Source of the DNA: Bacteroides sp.
GTDB lineage: Bacteria; Bacteroidota; Bacteroidia; Bacteroidales; Bacteroidaceae
DNA length: 46,640 nt
Assembly (NCBI GenBank): GCA_019414725.1
Contig: DXLM01000015.1
Span: 1 to 46,640 of the forward strand
Direction: 5' to 3'
The translations under genes were made by a program, and so were the position numbers. The notes below the pieces were generated by a model, which ran no database searches, was not told where the DNA came from, and was given only the letters and a program-made list of their open reading frames with translations. Below, piece by piece: positions 34,501 to 41,973 of the stretch (its first letter is position 1; each line of letters begins with the position of its first letter).

Positions 34501-36114
34501 ATGAAGAAGATACTCTATATATTAAGCATAATGATAACTTTTTCCTCATGTAATTTTTTAGATACAGAAACATATGATTACCTCAATGAGGACAATATCT
34601 ATCATGATGAAAAGAGCTGTATGGCAGGACTTGCCGGCATATATGATGTACTAGGAGCAAATGGATGCTATGGACAGATGTTATGGGCTGATCTTGATGC
34701 CGGAACTGATATTTTAGTTTATAACCGTGAATTTGGAAAAGACTATATCAACACCTATAATTATAATTACAATAACACCGACAACTCACTTAAGACAGCA
34801 TGGATTGCTTTATATGAAGGTATAAACCGTGCTAATGACTACATTGATGCCGTATCTAACCGAAGTAATGAAGAGTGTGGAGGAAGCAAGAATAAAGCAA
34901 TGTTTCTTGGAGAGGCTAAAGCATTACGAGCTATTTATTACATGAATCTCGTTGCTTTTTGGGGAGAAGTACCTTTACGTACTAGTGCAACCAAGGATCT
35001 TAGTACACAATTATTAAAAAAATCACCACAACAAGATATCTACGAACAAATTATCAGCGATTTGGAAGCTGCAGAATCAGGTTGTTTGAAAGCAACTGAA
35101 TTAAATACTCCAGGACGTATTTCACAAACTGCAGTTCAGGCGTTACTAGCTCGTGCCTATATGTGGCAATCAGGCTATCCCGTATATGCCAATACATGGG
35201 ACAAGGCTCTAGAGTACGCTCGTAAAGTACGCGATAGCCAAATCCACCATTTATATCCAGCAAGTAATGGAGTAAATGGCTACCAGGCTTACTTCATCAA
35301 TATGTGCAGCAATAATTATGATTTGTCTGTACGTGAAAGCATGATTGAGGTTGAGTTTTATGGAAACGGACAAACCCAAACAAACGAAGCTGGAAGATTA
35401 GGGTTGTATATAGGCGTTACCCAGCAATACACTTCAGAAGATGTACCATATGCTTACGGACTTTATGATGCAACAAAGTATCTGTTCAGACTATATGAAT
35501 CAGGAGATGCCCGCCAATGGTGGAACATTGCCGACTATAAATATGTAAACAACGGAGGTGTAGTGACTGAAGAACCTCGTACTACTGCGGAAAAGCAAAA
35601 AGAAGACGGAAATGCAGCGAAATGGCGTGCAAAATATATCCCAGAGCGTCCACTATCACGTAATAACTCTTCTATAAACTTTCCTATCATCCGTTACGCC
35701 GATGTTCTGCTTATGATAGCCGAATGTGCTAATGAAGTAAATAATGGTCCTACTCAGGAAGCTATCGAAGCCATCAACCAAGTAAGAAGACGTGCTAATG
35801 CCTCGACAGTAGAATTAGGCGACTTCGATTATAACAGCTTCAAAAAATTCTGTTTTGAGGAACGTACTCGAGAGCTTTGTTTCGAGGTTCCACGCCGTAT
35901 GGAACTTCGCCGGCATGGAGCAACTTTTTTCGAAAATCAGATTAACATATTAAAAGACCAGTCGCTCAACGAACAAAACAAAATGATTGGTTATGAACTG
36001 ACAAGTGTTAAAGCTGTACCGGCCATTAATTTCGCGCCCAAACATATTTATTATCCAATTCCTCAGGTAGAACTTAATACAAACCCAATATGCGGACAAA
36101 CCGAAAACTGGTAA
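34501..36114 (+). CDS. SusD-like substrate-binding lipoprotein (PUL2)
   Basis: A 537-residue SusD lipoprotein with signal MKKILYILSIMITFSSC (Cys17). Family marks are INRANDYIDAV, GEAKALRAIYYMNLVAFWGEVPLRT, QALLARAYMWQSGYPV, FPIIRYADVLLMIAECANEVNNG, INQVRRRAN, FEERTRELCFEVPRRMELRR and a C-terminal HIYYPIPQVELNTNPICGQTENW. It follows its partner susC by 34 bases and precedes the DUF5017 lipoprotein gene by 31 bases. Confidence 0.95.
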   Translation: MKKILYILSIMITFSSCNFLDTETYDYLNEDNIYHDEKSCMAGLAGIYDVLGANGCYGQMLWADLDAGTDILVYNREFGKDYINTYNYNYNNTDNSLKTAWIALYEGINRANDYIDAVSNRSNEECGGSKNKAMFLGEAKALRAIYYMNLVAFWGEVPLRTSATKDLSTQLLKKSPQQDIYEQIISDLEAAESGCLKATELNTPGRISQTAVQALLARAYMWQSGYPVYANTWDKALEYARKVRDSQIHHLYPASNGVNGYQAYFINMCSNNYDLSVRESMIEVEFYGNGQTQTNEAGRLGLYIGVTQQYTSEDVPYAYGLYDATKYLFRLYESGDARQWWNIADYKYVNNGGVVTEEPRTTAEKQKEDGNAAKWRAKYIPERPLSRNNSSINFPIIRYADVLLMIAECANEVNNGPTQEAIEAINQVRRRANASTVELGDFDYNSFKKFCFEERTRELCFEVPRRMELRRHGATFFENQINILKDQSLNEQNKMIGYELTSVKAVPAINFAPKHIYYPIPQVELNTNPICGQTENW

Positions 36115-36145
36115 TACCCGTGTCAAACATTAAGATATATTTATT

Positions 36146-37120
36146 ATGAAAGGCAGCAAACTTTATATAGTATTCATCATGGTTACAATGTTTCTCACTG
36201 GTTGTAACCCTGATAATGTAGACAATGTCACATTTGATGTATCTATTGCCGATTGTACTAACCAAATTCATACAGGTAGAGAAGTAACTTTCTTATTCGA
36301 AGGTAATCCAGACTACATTACCTTCTATTCTGGTGAGAACGGTAATAGTTACGCCAACAAAGACAGAACCACTGTCACCCTAAACTCTCTTACTTTAGAG
36401 GCTTCATTTAAACAACAATACACAGATAAAGAATATTACAATAAAGAATTAATTCATGTATATATCTCTGAAGACTTTAGCGGAAACTATACTGTAGAGG
36501 GAATAAAAAATAGTCATTGGACAAAAATTTCAGGGCAGGAAGCAGGACAACTCATCGTACCGGCTCCTCCTACCAGCTCATCAGTAACGACAGAAAGCAC
36601 ATATAATCTCGCTAAATATGCAGATAAGAACTTCTACGTCGCATTCGAATATAATGCTCCCAAGCGTGAAGAAGTACCTGAGTCTGATGGAAACGGAAAA
36701 TATGTACAAGCACCACGTATAGACGTCCAATCACTGGTTCTTAAAAAAGAAACAGCCGACGGACAACAGGTAGCAATGAGCAATACAGCTACTGACTGGG
36801 GATTTCAAATCGTATACGAGAATTCAGAACAAAAGGGGAGCTATCTGGTAAACGATGAATCCCTCCTTTTCCAACCTCAGAAAAACTTGGAACACAACGA
36901 TGATGACATTATTGTGTGGATGGTCAGCCAGAATCTTGTTCCGAATTCAGTATCACCTGACAGAGGAACAGCTATTAAAGGAACTGATGTGGCACTTTCA
37001 AGTTATACATACACTTATTCTCAACCAGGAGTATATACGGCAACCTTTATAGCAACCAACGCTAACATGTGGAATTCAAAACAAACAATTAAAGAAATTA
37101 CATTTACTGTTTCAGAATGA
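36146..37120 (+). CDS. DUF5017 lipoprotein, probable surface glycan-binding protein
   Basis: A 324-residue lipoprotein (MKGSKLYIVFIMVTMFLTGC, Cys20). The N-terminal part (about residues 28-125) contains VTFDVSIADCTNQIHTGREVTFLFEGNPDYITFYSGENGNSYAN, the signature I associate with DUF5017, a beta-sandwich found on proteins encoded just after SusD. The C-terminal half has further beta-rich segments, including a PKD-like ending (YTYTYSQPGVYTATFIATNANMWNSKQ). Position after susD and lipidation suggest a surface glycan-binding protein. Its stop codon overlaps the next start as ATGA (37117-37120), so the two are translationally coupled. Confidence 0.7.
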   Translation: MKGSKLYIVFIMVTMFLTGCNPDNVDNVTFDVSIADCTNQIHTGREVTFLFEGNPDYITFYSGENGNSYANKDRTTVTLNSLTLEASFKQQYTDKEYYNKELIHVYISEDFSGNYTVEGIKNSHWTKISGQEAGQLIVPAPPTSSSVTTESTYNLAKYADKNFYVAFEYNAPKREEVPESDGNGKYVQAPRIDVQSLVLKKETADGQQVAMSNTATDWGFQIVYENSEQKGSYLVNDESLLFQPQKNLEHNDDDIIVWMVSQNLVPNSVSPDRGTAIKGTDVALSSYTYTYSQPGVYTATFIATNANMWNSKQTIKEITFTVSE

Positions 37121-38745
37121 CAAATATACGATTTTTTATCATATTACTCATATTATCAGGGGAATGGCTATTCACTGCGTGCGGAGATGAGACACCGGAA
37201 ACAACCAAACCTAACGAACAATCTCCAGTCACACCCCAACCCGATCCCGAGAATCCTACAACTTACGAAACCAGTCGGTTGTGGACAGAGTTTCTAAATG
37301 CCGGACAGACAGGAACAGAATCTACTTTACTTGATTTTTCATACGCAGGTTATAAACACGGAGAGAAATCAATCCCCGACGTCAGTTATAAAATCTTCAA
37401 CATTGAAGACTATGGTGCTATTCCCAATGATGGAAAAAGCGATCGTCAAGCACTAATAGAAGCAATAAATGATGCTCAAAAAAATGGGAATGGTGTTATC
37501 TTGTTCCCAGCCGGACGTTTCGATCTCCGTCCCAAAGATGCTCCTAACGAATCAATTGTAATTGATGCAGATAACATTGTATTACGTGGAGCCGGATGTG
37601 AAGAAGGCGGGACAGAGATTTTCATGGAATACCCTAATCAATCAGTCGACGGTTCGCTTTGGAATACTCCGGAGCTGATTTCCTTCCGCTATGTACGAAG
37701 TTCTGACACACAATTAGCAAACATTACGGCAAACACTCCTCGTGGAGGTTTCTCCGTAGAGGTCAGCAACACAAGTGGAATGACTGTAGGACAAAGAGTT
37801 TTTCTCAAACTAAAAAACAATGCTCCGGAACTAATAAATCAAGAGCTCTCTCCTTATAAAGCAGATGCCGCATGGACTGAACTGAATAATAATGGTGTTC
37901 AAGTCATAGAGTATCATAAAATTGCAAAAATATCAGGCAGAACAGTAACTTTTAAAGAACCCATTATGCACGCAATAGACAGTCAATGGGGATGGACATT
38001 GCACAATCACTCCTGTCATACAGGAACCGGAGTGGAAGATATCGCTTTCGTAGGGAACTTCAATGAAGCGTTCTCACACCACCTTAATGCTTTACACGAC
38101 AGCGGATACCGCCTCCTGACCATCTGGCGTCAAGTAGATAGTTGGGTACGCCGTTGCCGATTTACAAATGTAAGCGAAGCATTAAGCGTAATGCAAAGTG
38201 CCAATGTTTCGGTTCTTAGCTGTACAATAACAGGCAATGGCGGACATTCTGCTATCCGGTCACAGGCTTCTACGGGAGTATTCATAGGTAAAGTCGATGA
38301 CAAAGCAGGGCAATTTCATTCAGTAGGAGTATCAAAAACAGCCATAGGAACTGTTTTGTGGAAAAACACGTGGACTGCTACAACTTGTTTCGAATCTCAT
38401 GCCAATCAACCACGAGCAACCCTTTTTGATGCATGTAAAGGTGGTTTTATATCTGCTCGTAGTGGAGGTGATGAATCAGCTGCTCCCAACCATTTACGTG
38501 ATCTGGTTTTATGGAACTTTGACGAGATAGATTCTGGAGAACAGAATTTCAATGTATGGCAACGAAACACACGTTGGCTCATGCCTATAATTGTAGGTCA
38601 TCACGGCAGTAAAACAACCTTTATTCCAACTCAGGTAACAGCTGATGAAGGCAATGGAACAGCTATGGAACCACTTTCTCTCTATGAAGCACAATTAGAG
38701 AATCGGCTAGGTATGACACCCCAGTGGCTAAATGATTTAAAATGA
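37117..38745 (+). CDS. Right-handed beta-helix DUF4955 lipoprotein, candidate polysaccharide lyase
   Basis: A 542-residue lipoprotein (N-terminus to Cys22 in WLFTACGDE) with a Pro-rich spacer (about 25-50). The body begins with LWTEFLNAGQTGTESTLLDFSYAGY, followed by a pectate-lyase_3-like entry, FNIEDYGAIPNDGKSDRQALIEAINDAQKNG, then many short beta-helix rungs. Near the end, HLRDLVLWNFDEIDSG and ENRLGMTPQWLNDLK look like DUF4955. Conserved-looking His, Arg and Tyr residues in the middle (GWTLHNHSCHTG, HHLNALHDSGYRLLTIWRQVD) could form a catalytic groove. Beta-helix lyases of this general kind occur in glycosaminoglycan PULs (PL29 is one candidate family); I cannot confirm membership. It is coupled to the upstream gene by a 4-base overlap. 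Confidence 0.65.
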   Translation: MTNIRFFIILLILSGEWLFTACGDETPETTKPNEQSPVTPQPDPENPTTYETSRLWTEFLNAGQTGTESTLLDFSYAGYKHGEKSIPDVSYKIFNIEDYGAIPNDGKSDRQALIEAINDAQKNGNGVILFPAGRFDLRPKDAPNESIVIDADNIVLRGAGCEEGGTEIFMEYPNQSVDGSLWNTPELISFRYVRSSDTQLANITANTPRGGFSVEVSNTSGMTVGQRVFLKLKNNAPELINQELSPYKADAAWTELNNNGVQVIEYHKIAKISGRTVTFKEPIMHAIDSQWGWTLHNHSCHTGTGVEDIAFVGNFNEAFSHHLNALHDSGYRLLTIWRQVDSWVRRCRFTNVSEALSVMQSANVSVLSCTITGNGGHSAIRSQASTGVFIGKVDDKAGQFHSVGVSKTAIGTVLWKNTWTATTCFESHANQPRATLFDACKGGFISARSGGDESAAPNHLRDLVLWNFDEIDSGEQNFNVWQRNTRWLMPIIVGHHGSKTTFIPTQVTADEGNGTAMEPLSLYEAQLENRLGMTPQWLNDLK

Positions 38746-38819
38746 TACAAATCAATGAATCTGTACTCAAAATGACACTATAATGAACGTAAGTGCACCT
38801 GAATTTTATACAGAATCTA

Positions 38820-38827
38820 CATCTTTG
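38820..38827 (+). promoter_or_regulatory. Weak candidate internal -7 box
   Basis: CATCTTTG differs from TAnnTTTG only at its first base and lies 22 bases before the preferred ATG at 38850. The 104-base gap here is the first large break in the operon, so an internal promoter for the fimbrillin-like pair is plausible. Confidence 0.25.
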
Positions 38828-38849
38828 CAATAGACAAACGACCTTAATA

Positions 38850-40388
38850 ATGAATATTATGATACGATTTAAAACATTATCTTTATTATTACTAATTATT
38901 ATCACCTCCTTTATATCAGGAGGTTGTAATGACGAAAATACGATACAACCAAAGCCTCAGCCCTTAGTACTGCAAGGTCAAGCATACACATTCGATTCTG
39001 AAAATGGAACTATATGGAATGGGGCACAAGAAATCGGGGTATTTTTGATTGATTTTGACAAAAAAACAATCATAGAAGAATACGCCAATTTAAAATATTT
39101 CGCAGATAATCGTACTTCAAGCGGATATTTTGTTCCTGAAGGTGAACCAGTATATCTTAAGGAACAACAGAAAGTAAATGCAATAGCATATTATCCTTAT
39201 AAGGATATTAACACCCTTACTAACAACTCTGGTTCCCAATACTTATATCGATTGGACTTAAGCAACCAAAAGAACTTAAAACCTGACGCTTTTTTGTATG
39301 CAGATAATGCAAAAGAACTAAATAGTACGAATTACAAAGCAACATTGGAACTTCGCCCTGTACTTAGTATGGTAAAACTTACTTTTACACAAAGTGCAGG
39401 TATCAGCGAAGATCGTCTCAAGAAAATGACTCTTAAACTGAAAGGAATGCCTTCGAAAGCTGATTTTGATTTATTACTTGGAGATTTTATATCTACAACA
39501 AAAGAGGATAACGAAATCGTTATAGATGTAAAAGATGACCTGACTGCCAATATCATATTATACCCTTCAGCTCTTGCAGAAAATGCGACCTTGGAGGTAA
39601 CTATTCCTGCCGAAGGAAACGAAAAGGAAATAATAACATCATGGAGTCTTAACAATGTAATTTCTGAAGTAGAAGAAAATACTCAATATTTCATTCTTGC
39701 CAAAATCTCAGCAGAAGGAATAACTGGTGAACTTACAGGTAAATCTCTTATCTATATTCAAGACTGGAATACAGATGAAGACATAAACGGTAATGCCAAT
39801 CCAGATAAACCACAATCGGTTAATTTAGCTACAAACGGAGATTTCGAAGAATTAACAAGTATAAGTGTATCCAATTCTGTGCCAACTTCCGCAAAAGTAT
39901 GGTATGGACTGAAAAACAACGATAACTTCCTAGCAGACATATATAAAGACAGTAAACAAGGAAACGTTGCTCATATGAAATGTAGCAATAGTTTAACGTG
40001 GTATAAAAATTATATCGGACATACAATGGCCAACGCTAAATCGAAAAGCTATCGGCTTAAGTTTAAAGCATCCACATTAGAAAGTACAAAACAAGCAAAC
40101 ATGCAAGTATATATACGCATCAATAAAGCAGACAATTATTTCTTTGTACTAAAAGATGCAGACCAAACAAAAGCATGTGCAGCCCAAGTAATAAGTTTAA
40201 GCAAAGAATGGACTGAATATACAATTGACTTTGACTTTACCCAACAAGTAAATACAATATGGGGAAGTGGTATTATAATATCATCTACAACGGAAGAGGA
40301 TCTCAAAAATTTCTATGTAGCATTTGTAGCCCAAAACGCAGACGTAGATTATTATTTGGATGACATAACATTAGAAGAGTTAAATTAA
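38850..40388 (+). CDS. Fimbrillin-like lipoprotein with C-terminal jelly-roll (CBM-like) domain
   Basis: From the ATG at 38850 it has 512 residues; the frame is open upstream to 38793, but those residues do not look like a signal. The signal MNIMIRFKTLSLLLLIIITSFISGGC gives Cys26. Residues about 30-310 resemble the fimbrillin family (Mfa_like_1): a potential strand-exchange start (YTFDSENGTIWNGAQEIGVFLID), KVNAIAYYPY and the later ATLELRPVLSMVKLTF. The C-terminal part (from NLATNGDFEEL to the end, about 325-512) resembles a CBM4/9/22 jelly roll, ending in YYLDDITLEEL. The combination suggests a surface glycan-binding protein built on a fimbrillin fold rather than a pilus subunit. Its neighbour at 40432 has the same plan. 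Confidence 0.7.
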   Translation: MNIMIRFKTLSLLLLIIITSFISGGCNDENTIQPKPQPLVLQGQAYTFDSENGTIWNGAQEIGVFLIDFDKKTIIEEYANLKYFADNRTSSGYFVPEGEPVYLKEQQKVNAIAYYPYKDINTLTNNSGSQYLYRLDLSNQKNLKPDAFLYADNAKELNSTNYKATLELRPVLSMVKLTFTQSAGISEDRLKKMTLKLKGMPSKADFDLLLGDFISTTKEDNEIVIDVKDDLTANIILYPSALAENATLEVTIPAEGNEKEIITSWSLNNVISEVEENTQYFILAKISAEGITGELTGKSLIYIQDWNTDEDINGNANPDKPQSVNLATNGDFEELTSISVSNSVPTSAKVWYGLKNNDNFLADIYKDSKQGNVAHMKCSNSLTWYKNYIGHTMANAKSKSYRLKFKASTLESTKQANMQVYIRINKADNYFFVLKDADQTKACAAQVISLSKEWTEYTIDFDFTQQVNTIWGSGIIISSTTEEDLKNFYVAFVAQNADVDYYLDDITLEELN

Positions 40389-40431
40389 ATGCAATCAATT
40401 TACATAACAAAACCAATAATTCTTTTTATCT

Positions 40432-41886
40432 ATGAAAAAGTGTAATATTATTATGGCTTTAGCTGCAACCACAGTCTTCGCAGCATGTAACAACGACAAT
40501 GAACTTGTACAGCAAAAAGTTTCTGGTGAAGAAGTTAATTTCTTTATCGACAATGCTCCTATTACCCGTACTTCGGTTAATACTTCTGATGCCTCAACTA
40601 AATTTGTAGAAAACGACCAGATTGGTATCTATGCTACCGGCGGAGCTACTGCCAGCAATGTAGGTTATCAGGTGGGGGCCGGATCGGATGGTGCATTATC
40701 TCCAATTTCAGGAACAATCAACTGGAGTAGTGAAGCTGCGGGAAACTTCTATGCATATTATCCTTATGCATCAACTCAATCAGCAACAGGAAAGGTTACT
40801 TTTACCGTAAGCAACCAAGATACAGAAGCAAACTTTAACAAAAATGATTTTTTGACAGCAACTACAACCGACGTCACTTATCAATCTCCTATTAACTTCA
40901 AATTTGCTCATGCTCTTTCTTTAGTGCAAGTTTCTTTATCTGGTGACTATGCAAGCAATGCTACCGCCGTTACTATCGCAGCACAGCCTACTGTAGAATG
41001 GACCTATGCAAATAACACACTTGCAACAAACGGTGAAGCAACAACTATTAATATGTGGAAAATATCACCCGATGCTCAAGAATATTGGGCAATGGTTCCG
41101 GCACAGACTATTAGCAATGGAACAGTTCTCTTCACTATTACTACTAGTGGTGACACATACACATATAAACCAACTAGTGATATTGAAATAAAAACAGCCC
41201 ACAGCAAGAAGTTTAACCTTCAGCTAGGTCCTAACGCAACTGTAACTTCGATTGCTACTGATATCAATACAGACGGATGGACAGAAGACACAGAAGAAAG
41301 CGGTGATACTGAAAAAGTAGAGCTTCCTGCTGTTGAACTCATTTCGGAAACAGCCGGAATGTTTACTGCTGAAACTGCTATTACAGAACAAACTTCAAAA
41401 CAGAATTGTGTAGAAGGATGGAACACCGTTACCGGTAGTGGTGCAAATGCAACTATCCAATTTGATGAGGCTGAAAATGCAGTTTCATTATCAAGCACAA
41501 GTGGAAGCTGGTATAACGCAACTCTTTATTACTGCACAAAAGAAAATGCAGCCACTGCAAGTAAATATACCCTTACATTCGACCTGAAGGCTAGTGAAGC
41601 ATGCGATATCCAACTAGCTTTAATGCCTTGTATCGTAGATAATTTATATTTCGTTCAAGACAATAGCAGTTTAAGCCCAGTAAGCTATAGTTCAGCAACA
41701 ACAGAATGGGTTACCAAAACCTTGACCTTTGACCTGTCAAAAATAAAAAACAAAACGACTTCTGATGCTGAACTTAGAACAGCTACAACGGAAGATCTTG
41801 CCAAGGTTCTAGTTTACTTCACTCCCAAAACAAAATCAGAAGCAATACTTTATATTCAAAATGTTAAATTGGTAGAAAAGAAATAA
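40432..41886 (+). CDS. Fimbrillin-like protein with C-terminal jelly-roll domain (second copy)
   Basis: A 484-residue lipoprotein (MKKCNIIMALAATTVFAACNND, Cys19). The N-terminal region (about 25-270) is fimbrillin-like: FIDNAPITRTSVNTSDASTKFVENDQIGIYATGG, NFYAYYPYAS, and INFKFAHALSLVQVSLSG. The C-terminal region (about 295-484) again resembles a CBM4/9-type beta-sandwich, with YTLTFDLKASEACDIQLALMP and LYIQNVKLVEK at the end. It is similar in plan to the preceding protein but clearly diverged in sequence. A terminator 22 bases past the stop (41908-41940) marks a transcript end here, which suggests higher expression of the upstream genes than of the lyase gene. Confidence 0.75.
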   Translation: MKKCNIIMALAATTVFAACNNDNELVQQKVSGEEVNFFIDNAPITRTSVNTSDASTKFVENDQIGIYATGGATASNVGYQVGAGSDGALSPISGTINWSSEAAGNFYAYYPYASTQSATGKVTFTVSNQDTEANFNKNDFLTATTTDVTYQSPINFKFAHALSLVQVSLSGDYASNATAVTIAAQPTVEWTYANNTLATNGEATTINMWKISPDAQEYWAMVPAQTISNGTVLFTITTSGDTYTYKPTSDIEIKTAHSKKFNLQLGPNATVTSIATDINTDGWTEDTEESGDTEKVELPAVELISETAGMFTAETAITEQTSKQNCVEGWNTVTGSGANATIQFDEAENAVSLSSTSGSWYNATLYYCTKENAATASKYTLTFDLKASEACDIQLALMPCIVDNLYFVQDNSSLSPVSYSSATTEWVTKTLTFDLSKIKNKTTSDAELRTATTEDLAKVLVYFTPKTKSEAILYIQNVKLVEKK

Positions 41887-41907
41887 TATTCATCAAAACA
41901 GATTCCA

Positions 41908-41948
41908 AGAGCCTGTTTATTTCTACTCTAAACAGGCTCTCTATTTTC
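41908..41948 (+). terminator. Terminator inside PUL2, before the PL8 gene
   Basis: A perfect 12-bp stem (AGAGCCTGTTTA at 41908-41919, TAAACAGGCTCT at 41929-41940) with a 9-base loop is followed by CTATTTTC. The U tract is modest, so read-through into the lyase gene is likely. It divides PUL2 into an import/binding part and a lyase/metabolism part. Confidence 0.75.
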
Positions 41949-41973
41949 ACTGAACACTTCTAACCCTTACATC

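Noticed and set aside
38793..38849. Upstream start for the first fimbrillin-like gene
   Set aside because: The added residues are not signal-like; the ATG at 38850 leads directly into a lipoprotein signal.
38850..41886. Fimbrillin-like genes as a fimbrial operon
   Set aside because: No assembly or anchor genes are adjacent, and both have C-terminal jelly-roll domains, unlike pilus subunits.
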